A DNA stretch of 64,000 nucleotides from Chitinophaga caeni (GTDB lineage Bacteria; Bacteroidota; Bacteroidia; Chitinophagales; Chitinophagaceae): the NCBI RefSeq assembly GCF_002557795.1, contig NZ_CP023777.1:2799001-2863000 (forward strand), in the 5' to 3' direction. The position numbers and the translations under genes were made by a program. A model generated the notes under the pieces. The model saw only the letters and a list, made by a program, of their open reading frames with translations. It made no database searches and was not told where the DNA came from. Shown one piece after another: positions 1-7,945 of the stretch. The stretch's first letter is position 1; each line of letters begins with the position of its first letter.

Positions 1-764
1 AAAATTATTTCGGCATAATCGGAATTTCCAAATTTTTGTGCCAAAGCATTGGGATTTTTTTGATATTCTGTACGTAAATTCATAGCATATTCAAAAGGGT
101 TGCTTATGGTTTCATCAGTAGTTTGATAGTTTATTCTTCGGGCTTCGTCATAAAACCGTATTCTTAGTTTTTTGGTAATGGTAAATTTAGCAAACAGGTG
201 GTCGCCGTCGTATATATAGCTACTTTCGATTTTTCTTCCCGATGTTTCTGTGGTAGTTACTTTTACGTAACTGCGGTTATGAACATATTCTGTCAGCACA
301 CTTTCACCAGAGGCTTTTTTGCGAAAGACAGTTTGTACCATTCCCCCATCGTCATAGGTAAACGTATCGGTATATTCCGAGTATTTTCCTGTTGCCGTGA
401 TTTTGACTAATTTTCCTTTTGTATCATAATGCATTTTTTGCCAGCTGTTGTAGCTCGCATTGGTTTCTAGAATATTGATGCTGTCCAAAACTCCATTTTT
501 GTACACATAGTTGCGAACGACTTCTCTTGGCGTTTTTCCCAATACCTGTTTGTATTCCTGAATGATAAATCCGTCTTTGTTGAACGAAATAACTTCTGCC
601 ATAGTAGGTTCGTAACCCAAGCTGTCGCTTTTGTAATATGCTCGTTTGATATGGTCGGGCTGTTTTTGATAGCCGAATGATTGCCAAGAGGTTTTTGGGA
701 GTGCTTGTTGTGCTGAAGCTGAAAGCCCCAAAGCAAGAAATATTAAAGTGATGATAGTTTTCAT
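1..764 (-). CDS. Secreted hypothetical protein, partial (runs off left edge)
   Basis: An open minus-strand frame starts with ATG at 764 and stays open to base 1, so about 254 residues are visible and the C-terminus is outside the window. It begins with a clear signal peptide (MKTIITLIFLALGLSASAQ), followed by a polar, Tyr- and Asp-rich region with short strands such as YDTKGKL and TYDDGG, reminiscent of YD/YwqK-like repeats. It is the last visible gene of a compact minus-strand operon, 20 bases after the stop of the preceding gene. The two genes upstream of it have the same layout (signal peptide, about 300 residues, YD-like strands), so the three may be distant paralogues. I do not recognise a family with a known function; an extracytoplasmic location is inferred from the signal peptide. 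Confidence 0.75.
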   Translation of the reverse strand, partial: MKTIITLIFLALGLSASAQQALPKTSWQSFGYQKQPDHIKRAYYKSDSLGYEPTMAEVISFNKDGFIIQEYKQVLGKTPREVVRNYVYKNGVLDSINILETNASYNSWQKMHYDTKGKLVKITATGKYSEYTDTFTYDDGGMVQTVFRKKASGESVLTEYVHNRSYVKVTTTETSGRKIESSYIYDGDHLFAKFTITKKLRIRFYDEARRINYQTTDETISNPFEYAMNLRTEYQKNPNALAQKFGNSDYAEII

Positions 765-784
765 TTTTTGCTGTTTTAAAATAG

Positions 785-1687
785 TTAGTTTCGGTACTCG
801 ATTTCCCGTCTTTTGATGTCGGTAAGTTCCCATCTGGCGAATTTTATTTTGTAGATTTTGCATACAATCCAGTTGCCTTTGGCATCGTATTCATATTCGT
901 AGCGTTCGGTGTCCTTTCCGTCTTTTATGATGCGTTCCAACTGCTGATAATCGTGTTCTTCGCCAAAAACTTCCACTTTTCGGGGTTTGTAGGTATAGTA
1001 GGTTTTGCCGGCTATACCCAAGTTGATGATAAAATGAGCCTGCTTCTTTTGGTTTTCGCTCAATACCAAACTGTCGGTTTGGTCGAGAAAATCATCGAGA
1101 TATAACTTTTTTATGAGCTGATAACTGCCGTTGTCGTTACGTTTATACCAGCGTTTGGTTTGCCGTTCAATTGTTTTTTGCGGTGTGTAAACGGTTTCCT
1201 GTGTATAATCATCGTCGTTGCCCTCATATTTCACTTCAAACACATCGGGCTCGGCTACATTCAGCAAATAGCGTTTTACGCTAATCTTCTCTACATCAAA
1301 AGAACCGTTGGTGTATTGCCATTCTTCTAATGGCTTTAGCGTATTGGGGTTGATAATTTTGACTGTGTTTAGCTGGTTGCCGTTGGGGTTTATGTATTTG
1401 ATTTGTACGTCAAAGTCGGCATAGCTGTTGTTGTAATTGACAAACTGGTAGTCGGTCAGTTGATAGGTATTGTTCCACGAAAGATAGGTTTCATAAACGG
1501 GATGTTCCTCGTTTTCGTCAAGGGCCAGGTGTTTTGTAGTTACGCTTTTTACCTGCGAAAAGTCTACTAAGTCCGCATTGTTTTTAAATTCCCAATCGGC
1601 AGGATAGTACGGAATGTAGTTTTGGGCAAAGGCAAGGTTGGCAACTACGCAACCCACGATAGTCAGTATGTTTTTTGCTGTTTTCAT
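785..1687 (-). CDS. Secreted hypothetical protein with YD-like strands
   Basis: The product is about 300 residues. I choose the ATG at 1687 because it gives a normal signal peptide (MKTAKNILTIVGCVVANLAFAQ); an upstream in-frame start at 1735 would put 16 charged residues in front of it and overlap the preceding gene. The mature part is rich in Tyr, Asp, Asn and Lys and ends with a YEYDAKGNW strand typical of RHS/YD-like beta repeats. It lies 11 bases after the preceding stop and 20 before the next gene, so it is co-transcribed with them. Function is unknown; export to the periplasm or surface is inferred from the signal peptide. Confidence 0.7.
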   Translation of the reverse strand: MKTAKNILTIVGCVVANLAFAQNYIPYYPADWEFKNNADLVDFSQVKSVTTKHLALDENEEHPVYETYLSWNNTYQLTDYQFVNYNNSYADFDVQIKYINPNGNQLNTVKIINPNTLKPLEEWQYTNGSFDVEKISVKRYLLNVAEPDVFEVKYEGNDDDYTQETVYTPQKTIERQTKRWYKRNDNGSYQLIKKLYLDDFLDQTDSLVLSENQKKQAHFIINLGIAGKTYYTYKPRKVEVFGEEHDYQQLERIIKDGKDTERYEYEYDAKGNWIVCKIYKIKFARWELTDIKRREIEYRN

Positions 1688-1698
1688 CTTTAGTTCTT

Positions 1699-2628
1699 TT
1701 ATAACTTTAAATATTTTTGATACGTTTCTTGGCAAAATGTTTTTAGTTGTTCATCGCTTGGTGCGTGGTATGTTTTTTCGGGTGTTTCAAGGGTTCGTAT
1801 AGTAGCTACTATTTTTCCGGGATTTTTGGTGGCAGTGCCATATTCTATTTTCGCTACCCATATATCGCCATCGTACAGATAATTCACATAAGTAGTCTTC
1901 GTTGGTTTTTGTCCCGAGTTCTTTTTCTCGGTTACAAAATCCACCATCTGTCTGGGGTCGCCTTTGAGGTTGTAGTAGTAGAGGGTCATTACCTTGACTT
2001 CGTCTTCTTCTCCCGGCATAACGTAAGTAACGGTTTTTGTTAATTTACCGTCGTCGTTATTGGAATGCGTGATTTCAGACATTACTTTTCCGTTGTGGTA
2101 TTTTTTGATACGGTATCCTTCTTTACCGCCATATTCTGTTTGCGTGGCTCGCACTCCTCGTATATTGTAAAAAGATTTGCCCCGCAGTTCTCCGGCTTCA
2201 TTGTAAAACAAAATGTATTTATCTGTCTCACCCCAGTGATAGGTTCTATAAAATGTGGTTTTGTAGCCCTCATTTTCGGTACGGTATTTATGGGTTTTGT
2301 ACTTCATACCTGCTCTGGAGCTTTCTATCGTTTCTTTTCTTTTTAGCTGACCGTTCTCGTAGTGGTAATCCATATCTGTCTTTATCATCGAGGTACTGTC
2401 CCGATATTGATAATTGATGATTTTGCCCTCTTGAAAAGTGTAGGTGGAATGGCTTGGACGTATGGCAAACTGCTGTTGCGGAATAGTAAAATCACCATAG
2501 CTGATGACCGCTTTAACCGTGTTTTTCGGCAAATTGAAATCTTCGGGCAGGGTGCTTTCCTGTGCCGAGGCTGTGAAGCTGAACGCAAGAAGCGATACTA
2601 TTGCGGAATGTTTGATTGTTGTCTTCAT
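1699..2628 (-). CDS. Secreted hypothetical protein, YD/YwqK-like
   Basis: About 309 residues with a signal peptide starting MKTTIKHSAIVSLLAFSFTASAQ. The ATG at 2628 is one base after the stop of the upstream gene and is preferred over an earlier in-frame ATG at 2652, which would overlap that gene and precede the signal peptide with eight extra residues. The mature protein has repeated Tyr-rich strands (YHYENGQL, FYNEAGEL, YHNGKVM, YYYNLKGD) like those of YwqK/MORN or RHS-type beta-sheet proteins. The spacing shows translational coupling with the membrane protein upstream. No enzymatic motif is visible and the role is unknown. Confidence 0.7.
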   Translation of the reverse strand: MKTTIKHSAIVSLLAFSFTASAQESTLPEDFNLPKNTVKAVISYGDFTIPQQQFAIRPSHSTYTFQEGKIINYQYRDSTSMIKTDMDYHYENGQLKRKETIESSRAGMKYKTHKYRTENEGYKTTFYRTYHWGETDKYILFYNEAGELRGKSFYNIRGVRATQTEYGGKEGYRIKKYHNGKVMSEITHSNNDDGKLTKTVTYVMPGEEDEVKVMTLYYYNLKGDPRQMVDFVTEKKNSGQKPTKTTYVNYLYDGDIWVAKIEYGTATKNPGKIVATIRTLETPEKTYHAPSDEQLKTFCQETYQKYLKL

Positions 2629-2629
2629 T

Positions 2630-3283
2630 TTATTTAGCATTTCGTTTGTCAATCTTATTATCGGATGCCGTGAGGTACTGCATTCCCATTTTCAGCAACA
2701 GAAAGGGCAAAGCGATAAGTGCCGAGCCCCAACGGTTTTCGGGCGTAAAGATGTTCGGATACTCTTTGACGACAAAGAACATCACGACACCGCCAACGAT
2801 GATAGAAATGTGCAGTACAATGGTATTGGGATTGAAAGCCCCAAAGTAAATTTGTAGCGGTTGCCGTGTTTTGTGCAAATAGATGCGTTCGAGCAATATG
2901 AATATCAGATTGAGGTTGAAAAACCAATTGTGAAAACACAACACCGCCATATTCGCAATGATAATGCCTGTACCCTCTGTATCCGTAGCCGCAATAAATC
3001 CAAAAAACACGACGATAAACACCCAATAAATCCCCATCAGAAACAAACTGCCTCCAGAATCGGTCGAATGTCCGTCTTCATACACCGCATTGGGGTTTCG
3101 CTTGTAGCACAGCCTGTCCACCACCAAACGGATAAGCTCATTCCACCAAAAGAAGTAGATGAGGTAAAAAACGGTAGTCTGTCCGTTCAATACGGACAGT
3201 AAAGTCAATACCGCAAACAGGAGAAAATCCCATTGGCGGTAGTGCTGTACCTGTCGTTCGATAGTGGCAAAAAACGCTTTCAT
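2630..3283 (-). CDS. Multi-spanning inner-membrane protein of unknown function
   Basis: About 217 residues from the ATG at 3283, seven bases after the stop of the Sel1-repeat gene. An in-frame start at 3325 would overlap that gene. Roughly five hydrophobic segments can be seen, including LLFAVLTLLSVL, FYLIYFFWW, FLMGIYWVFIVVFFGF, IIIANMAVLCF and ISIIVGGVVMFFVV, separated by short polar loops. It ends in a basic tail (KIDKRNAK). It is the only integral membrane protein of the operon and could anchor or transport something for the secreted partners, but no family with a known activity is recognised. Confidence 0.65.
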   Translation of the reverse strand: MKAFFATIERQVQHYRQWDFLLFAVLTLLSVLNGQTTVFYLIYFFWWNELIRLVVDRLCYKRNPNAVYEDGHSTDSGGSLFLMGIYWVFIVVFFGFIAATDTEGTGIIIANMAVLCFHNWFFNLNLIFILLERIYLHKTRQPLQIYFGAFNPNTIVLHISIIVGGVVMFFVVKEYPNIFTPENRWGSALIALPFLLLKMGMQYLTASDNKIDKRNAK

Positions 3284-3290
3284 CGGGTTG

Positions 3291-4489
3291 TTATAAATTA
3301 TTCTGTTCCTGCCTGGCTTCTTCATCGCCCTGGTCGGCAGCGAGCTTCAGCCAATGTTTTGCTTTTTCCAAATCGGGGGCTGTGCCTATACCTGTTTTGT
3401 ATATCAATCCCAGATTAAACTGTGCACTTGCGTGTCCGCCTTTGGCGGCTTTGGTGTAATGTTGTATGGCTTTGGCATAGTCTGTCGTGACGCCCCGATC
3501 CTCGATGTACATATTCCCGATACTATAATCTGCTCTTATAAAACCCTGTTCCGAAGCCATTTCAAAATACTTGCGGGCTTTGACAAAATCCTGCTCTACA
3601 CCCTGCCCGGCTTCGTAAATGCTTGCGATGTTAAATTGGGCAAGGTCATAGCCTTTGTCTGCTGCCAGCTGATAATATTCCCTTGCCTTTTGGAAATCCT
3701 GTGTTTTGCCGTAACCTCTATCATAGAATACCCCAATATTGTACAGGGCTGGCAGGTATTCTGCCGTGGCTGCTTTTCCAAACCATTGTAAAGCAAGGCG
3801 ATAGTCCAATGGCGTACCTGTTCCCTTGAAATAGCATTGGGCAAGGTTGTAGGCGGCGAGGTAATAATCATTTGCCGCTTTTTGGTAATAGCAGAATGCT
3901 TTTTGTCCGTTTTGCGGAACACCGTTTCCAAACTCGTACAGTACGCCCATTTGGTTGGTTGCCATTACATTGTTGTTCTCGGCGGATTTTTCAAGATAAG
4001 CGAGTGCCGCCTGCATATTTTTCTCCACGCCAAAACCGTTCATATAGGCTACGCCTGTATAATATTGAGCAGGTGGATAATCCATATCAGCAGATTTTTT
4101 CAGTAGCGATACGCCTTTGGTAGGTCTGCGGTAGTGCCTCTGCCGTTGAAATAGCACAAACCGAGGTTATGAATGGCGACCACATAACCTTGTTCGGCGG
4201 AAGCAGTATAGAGCTGAAAGGCCTTGTCGTAGTTATGTTGTCCGTCCACCATACCGTTTTCGTAATATACGCCCAGATTGTTTTGGGCTTCGGGGTGTCC
4301 GTTTTTGGTGGAGCGTTCTATCCAATGTACCGCTTGCTTGAAATCGTCCTGCTCCAGATAACGCATCGCCAGCTTGAACTGTGCCGTTACCACGCCTTTA
4401 TTTGCCAAGACCGTAAGGCTGTCCGTACCTTGTGCCGAAACGGCAAATACGGCAAAGAATGTGATGATAAGTAGGATTGATTTTTTCAT
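3291..4489 (-). pseudogene. Sel1-repeat protein interrupted by a frameshift
   Basis: The N-terminal part (from ATG 4489) has a signal peptide (MKKSILLIITFFAVFAVSAQ) and about three Sel1 repeats, then stops near 4100. The rest continues in another minus-strand frame to 3291 with further repeats (GVAYMNGFGVEKN, GVLYEFGNGVPQN, AQCYFKGTGTPLD, NIGNMYIEDRGV-type units). The two halves join seamlessly if one G is restored at about 4113-4116: LPKA then VSLLKKSAD. Restored, it is an approximately 400-residue exported array of about ten 36-residue alpha-alpha repeats, a fold that usually mediates protein-protein contacts. It sits in the middle of the operon. The break may be real decay or an assembly error. 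Confidence 0.75.
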
Positions 4490-4523
4490 TTTTGAATGAG
4501 GTTTAAGTGATTTTTATTTCAGC

Positions 4524-5516
4524 TTAATTCAATTTTGTCCGGCAAATGGTTGTATAGTTTCTGCCTATAACATAAATGTTGTTGTCGGCATCAAACTCTA
4601 TATCGTCCATTTTTCTGCCGTTAGGGTCATTGCCTGTTTCTCCTTCATATTTCAAACCGTTTAAAAATACCAGACCGTCCATAGCATTCGTTTCGCCTTG
4701 CCAAGAATAAACCGTCCACGTATTGCCTTTTAGCTTTTGGATTTCATTTCTAAAACCTGCGATAAGGTTGTTTTCTTTATCTACCGCCTGCGGACGATAG
4801 GACAGATTGGAAGCCTGCCAGCTTGTACCGCCATTGTCGGAGTTGAAAAGTTCGGATGTGCCTACACCTGTCCACGCTTCGCTGATAGCGAAAAGACGGT
4901 TTCCCTGCTGTGCCGAAATATAGGAATGGTCAGTAGTTTTACGGTTCCAGGTCGCACCGCCATCGGTAGAAACGGCAATCAGTTTATTGTCATGCAAATA
5001 AGTGGCATTATTTGCTTTATCCATTATATGCGGAAGTACCAAATCGCCATTGGGCATCACAAACAGGCGGTTTACTACCAGGTTCATAAATGTACCGTCA
5101 TACCAGCCTGCGGCAAAGTTGGTATAAGTTCCAACGTGGTATTCTGTTCTTGTTGCTCCGAAATCATCTGAAACTGCGAAATAGCTTTTATAGTCTTTCA
5201 CAGCATAGAGGTATAGCTTCCCATTTTCAAATTGCATTGGGTGGGCATACAACAGGCTCTTTTCTCCGGTAGTTTTATTGATACGGTAAGCCGTTCCCAT
5301 ACCATTGGTATAAAACAGCCATTTGGCATCGTCCGAAATTTCAAATTGCTTAACTGTTTCTCCCGGTTCAAACTGATGAAACACTTCCCACTCAATAGTC
5401 TTTGTCTGTCCTGTCTGCTGTCCGTCAGAGTTTTCATCATCTTTGCTACACGAGGTAAGCGATAGCCCGACAACTAATGCCGGAACTATCCATTTTGTTA
5501 TGTTGGCTATTTTCAT
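4524..5516 (-). CDS. Lipoprotein with Asp-box (BNR-like) beta-propeller
   Basis: The product has 330 residues. The N-terminus is a lipoprotein signal with a lipobox ending LTSC near residue 23, followed by a Ser/Asp/Gln-rich linker. The rest contains Asp-box motifs of the S-x-D-x-G-x-T/S-W type (STDGGATW, SDNGGTSW) as in BNR/sialidase and photosystem assembly propellers, with spaced Trp and Gly-rich strands. Catalytic residues of sialidases are not evident, so a binding role is more likely than hydrolysis. It is the second gene of the operon, 15 bases after the first. Anchoring to the outer or inner membrane is inferred from the lipobox. Confidence 0.7.
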   Translation of the reverse strand: MKIANITKWIVPALVVGLSLTSCSKDDENSDGQQTGQTKTIEWEVFHQFEPGETVKQFEISDDAKWLFYTNGMGTAYRINKTTGEKSLLYAHPMQFENGKLYLYAVKDYKSYFAVSDDFGATRTEYHVGTYTNFAAGWYDGTFMNLVVNRLFVMPNGDLVLPHIMDKANNATYLHDNKLIAVSTDGGATWNRKTTDHSYISAQQGNRLFAISEAWTGVGTSELFNSDNGGTSWQASNLSYRPQAVDKENNLIAGFRNEIQKLKGNTWTVYSWQGETNAMDGLVFLNGLKYEGETGNDPNGRKMDDIEFDADNNIYVIGRNYTTICRTKLN

Positions 5517-5531
5517 AATTTCAAGTGGGGT

Positions 5532-6500
5532 TTATTTGAAGAATTTGTTTTTAAATTCGCTGACGTGGTGCGATAAAAAGGTGTTAATGGCTAATTCCAC
5601 TCCTTTTTCGTATTTATCGGCATCTGCCGGAACAATTGCGGCTTTGGATGTGGCTTTGTTTTTTGCAGAATACACAGTTCCAAATGCTGTGCTTGTCCCC
5701 CAATTGTCGTAATCGGAAGCTACGTAATTGGTTATTTTTTCTTCTTTGATAACGCCATCAATGTCCAAATCTTTCTTCAGAACTCCCTGATATTCGCCCA
5801 ATGGCGAACCGCCGATTTTGTTTCGCCCCACTATAAAATGTGCAATTGTATTGTTGTCTGACAAAACCAAATTGGTTTTGGCTACTACATTTGCCCCGAT
5901 ACCACTTTTGTTAGACTCTTTTGTTTTAACAAATTCCACATACAAATCAATGCGGGCAACAGCCGCATCGTTAAGCTCTTTAGAAAGTTTTGTGGTATTC
6001 GTACTTGAGCCTTTTTCGTTGTAAAAAAATCCAACGTTTTGCGGATGGACAGTAACAGCACCTTCCATTGTGTTTGATGGGGTCATACCCAAGTTTGTAC
6101 TGTATTTATATCCTTTATAAAAATTGGTGTTTTTTGCCTCATCGCCCTGCATTACATTAAATCCATTAGCCTTTAAATCTGCTATAAATTTAGCATACGC
6201 TTCATCTGTAATTTTTTGAAGTGTTTCCTGCGAAATATCCAAACCGACTGCGAGTGAGGCTTTTGCCCCACCCATCACTTTCCCATATATTCCCGAGCCT
6301 CCTTTTTTAGAAGCAGATTTCTCGCTATACACTTGATAGTGCACCGCAAAATCGGCGATATATACGTTTTTGTTATCAAATTTTGGTCTTTCCAAACTTT
6401 TAGGACCAGCTTTTCCCGGTTTAAAATCTCCTAAAGTTTGAGCGTTTACTGTTGATATTCCCATCAAAAGTGCCATTGTAATGATTAGTCTTGTTTTCAT
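5532..6500 (-). CDS. Secreted hypothetical protein, first gene of the accessory operon
   Basis: 322 residues with a signal peptide (MKTRLIITMALLMGISTVNAQ). Downstream is a soluble alpha/beta-looking protein with a segment AYAKFIADLKANGFNV that recalls the helix-strand pattern of CsgG-like periplasmic proteins; this resemblance is weak and the family is not recognised. It is promoter-proximal in a seven-gene minus-strand operon and is separated from the divergent rteC by 170 bases. No catalytic motif is visible. Confidence 0.65.
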   Translation of the reverse strand: MKTRLIITMALLMGISTVNAQTLGDFKPGKAGPKSLERPKFDNKNVYIADFAVHYQVYSEKSASKKGGSGIYGKVMGGAKASLAVGLDISQETLQKITDEAYAKFIADLKANGFNVMQGDEAKNTNFYKGYKYSTNLGMTPSNTMEGAVTVHPQNVGFFYNEKGSSTNTTKLSKELNDAAVARIDLYVEFVKTKESNKSGIGANVVAKTNLVLSDNNTIAHFIVGRNKIGGSPLGEYQGVLKKDLDIDGVIKEEKITNYVASDYDNWGTSTAFGTVYSAKNKATSKAAIVPADADKYEKGVELAINTFLSHHVSEFKNKFFK

Positions 6501-6670
6501 AACTTTCTTATTTGAATTGTTGATACTGCAATATTACCCATAAGGGCAATGCCGGAAAATAGGGCAGATGCACCATTTTTTGGCGTGGGTGCAATCTTTA
6601 CTTTTGGGGCACAAAAACAGCAAAGCGGATAGCTTGCACAAGAAGCGTATTAACAAACTTCAATAGTATA
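6501..6670. promoter_or_regulatory. Divergent control region between rteC and the envelope operon
   Basis: This 170-base interval must hold promoters for both directions. It contains an inverted repeat TGCACC (6569-6574) / GGTGCA (6588-6593) around a 13-base spacer, a reasonable operator for a dimeric regulator. On the minus strand a TAATATTG element (one mismatch to the Bacteroidota -7 box TAnnTTTG) lies about 30 bases before the operon start. Assigning the repeat to a particular regulator is not possible from sequence. Confidence 0.4.
6569..6593. repeat. Inverted repeat TGCACC-N13-GGTGCA
   Basis: Perfect six-base arms flank a 13-base spacer, roughly in the middle of the control region between two divergent transcription units. 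It could be an operator or a small hairpin; no T-run follows it, so it is not a terminator. Confidence 0.45.
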
Positions 6671-7455
6671 ATGACAGGATATTACAAGAAAGCCTTTAAT
6701 GAATTAGAAAATCAGATTAATGAACTGCTCTTTGAACAGGAAAATCAATTAACATCCTATGAGCAGGTAATTGAAATTATTTTGCAGAAGATGACCAAGC
6801 TAAAAGAATATGTACTCAAAACAGGTTTTAAAAACACGCAGGAAGAGATACATTTCTTTAAGCACATCAAGCCGAAGTTTATTGCAAAGCTGATATACTA
6901 CAATACCGTTTATAAAATAGAAACCAAAAAGCCACAGGGGGCAAAGGCAGTAAAAAAATACCTTAACGAAGAATTAAACAAGCTCAAAAGATACTTCGAT
7001 AACAATCTGGAGTTTTATAAATACTACCGCACCAATAATACCTTTATTGATGACCAACTGTTTGTTAGGGGGAAATATGATATCAAATTAAATTTAGACC
7101 TTTTTATTTTGAAACAGACCATTCTTTTTCTACCATTGGCGATTATAAAGCGGGTAAGATACTGGCGAACGATTTAATACAGGTTTATCTGGAAGACCAG
7201 CTAAACCATATAACGTATAGGGATAAATCCACAGACCTGCCGCAATTAAATTGGACAAGCAGTAAAACCGCAGCAACCGAATTGATTTACGCATTACATT
7301 CACAGGGTGTATTTAATAACGGAAATACAGATATTGTCCTCATTGTCAAAATTTTTGAAAAGACTTTTAATATTGACTTAGGCGATTTTTACCATACATT
7401 TTTGGAACTTAAATCCCGAAAGATAAACCGTACCAAATTCATTGACAAGCAATAA
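6671..7455 (+). pseudogene. rteC: RteC-family conjugative-transposon regulator, frameshifted
   Basis: RteC activates excision genes of CTnDOT-type conjugative transposons of Bacteroidota. The first frame (6671-7177) gives the typical N-terminus (EYVLKTGFKNTQEEI, HIKPKFIAKLIYYN, LKRYFDNNLEFYKYYR, VRGKYDIKLNLD). At the codons CTT TTT (7100-7105) the frame must step back one base: the correct continuation is FYFETDHSFSTIGDYKAGK and then LNWTSSKTAATELIYALH, GVFNNGN, NIDLGDFYHTFLELK, stopping at 7455. One T is therefore missing from a T run. The restored protein has about 261 residues, slightly short at the C-terminus (ends TKFIDKQ) against my memory of the family. It may be inactive, or the base may be an assembly error. 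It is divergent from the accessory operon and next to tRNA-Leu. Confidence 0.85.
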
Positions 7456-7500
7456 GCACCGTTACCAAATCGTTACCTTGTAATCTTTGATTATCTACAT

Positions 7501-7531
7501 AAGAGCCTTGTATTCAACTGATAGGGCTTTT
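7501..7531 (+). terminator. Terminator-like hairpin after rteC
   Basis: AAGAGCC (7501-7507) pairs with GGCTTTT (7525-7531), with one G-U pair, around a 17-base loop, ending in a T-run. It lies 45 bases after the rteC stop and could end its transcript. Being near the tRNA it could equally be part of the element end. Confidence 0.45.
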
Positions 7532-7551
7532 TACTGAAAACTGTAAAATAA

Positions 7552-7577
7552 AAAAGGCCTCCTTTCGGAAGCCTTTT
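7552..7577 (-). terminator. Terminator of the tRNA transcript
   Basis: An 11-base stem, AAAAGGCTTCC paired with GGAGGCCTTTT (one mismatch), closes a GAAA tetraloop when read on the minus strand and is followed by a T-rich tract. It starts ten bases after the tRNA-Leu 3' end, so it most likely terminates the tRNA-Gly/tRNA-Leu transcript. Confidence 0.8.
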
Positions 7578-7586
7578 GTTCTACAG

Positions 7587-7672
7587 TACCCGGGACGGGG
7601 GTCGAACCCGTACAGCCATTGCTGGCCACAGGATTTTAAGTCCTGCGTGTCTACCAATTCCACCACCCGGGT
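7587..7672 (-). tRNA. tRNA-Leu (anticodon TAA)
   Basis: Read on the minus strand, the acceptor strands are ACCCGGG and CCCGGGT with discriminator A at 7587. The D-arm contains AATTGGTAGACAC, the anticodon loop CTTAAAATC carries TAA, a long variable arm typical of class II tRNAs follows, and the T-loop is GGTTCGACCCC. Total length is 86 bases without encoded CCA. It is the second gene of a two-tRNA transcript and its 3' end is a plausible integration site for the element to its left. Confidence 0.97.
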
Positions 7673-7683
7673 GTAAAACTTAG

Positions 7684-7756
7684 AGCGGAAGACCGGGCTC
7701 GAACCGGCCACCCCAACCTTGGCAAGGTTGTGCTCTACCAAATGAGCTACTTCCGC
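7684..7756 (-). tRNA. tRNA-Gly (anticodon GCC)
   Basis: On the minus strand the acceptor arms GCGGAAG and CTTCCGC flank a standard 73-base cloverleaf with D-loop AGCTCATTTGGTAGAGC, anticodon loop CTTGCCAAG (GCC) and T-arm CCGGTTCGAGCCCGG. Discriminator T is at 7684. It is the first gene of the pair, 11 bases before tRNA-Leu. Confidence 0.97.
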
Positions 7757-7833
7757 ATGATTTTTTAAGAACTTTTCCCTTCAATTTTTACACTCAACTG
7801 CTTGTTTGTCTGTGTGTTATTTCGTTGGGATTG

Positions 7834-7863
7834 CAAAGATATGAATTGTTTTGATTCTGCAAA
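7834..7863 (-). promoter_or_regulatory. Bacteroidota-type promoter of the tRNA pair
   Basis: On the minus strand TTTG (7860-7863) and TATCTTTG (7834-7841) are separated by 18 bases, matching the Bacteroidota sigma consensus TTTG-N(about 19)-TAnnTTTG. The -7 box lies about 78 bases before tRNA-Gly. Confidence 0.75.
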
Positions 7864-7945
7864 TTATTTTTCTGTTTTTTTCTATAATTATTTTGATCAA
7901 ATCTTTCGAAAAGTCTTATAGCCAAGGGTTTAGTACGGATTTAAT

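Larger units (their letters stand above)
1..7586. mobile_element. Probable right end of an integrative conjugative element at tRNA-Leu
   Basis: The block from the left edge up to the tRNA-Leu 3' end contains rteC, a gene essentially confined to conjugative transposons of Bacteroidota, and an operon of envelope proteins without housekeeping functions. The minus-strand tRNA-Leu has its 3' end facing this block, which is the usual target side for tyrosine-recombinase elements. No integrase, relaxase or tra gene is visible, so only one end would be in the window. The exact boundary is uncertain (between 7455 and 7587). Confidence 0.5.

Noticed and set aside
424..736. Two short minus-strand frames starting at 687 and 736
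   Set aside because: The frame from ATG 764 with a signal peptide runs through the same region to the window edge and explains the coding signal.
7514..7741. Minus-strand reading frame across the tRNA genes
   Set aside because: It covers tRNA-Leu and tRNA-Gly completely and reads through their stems; it is not protein coding.
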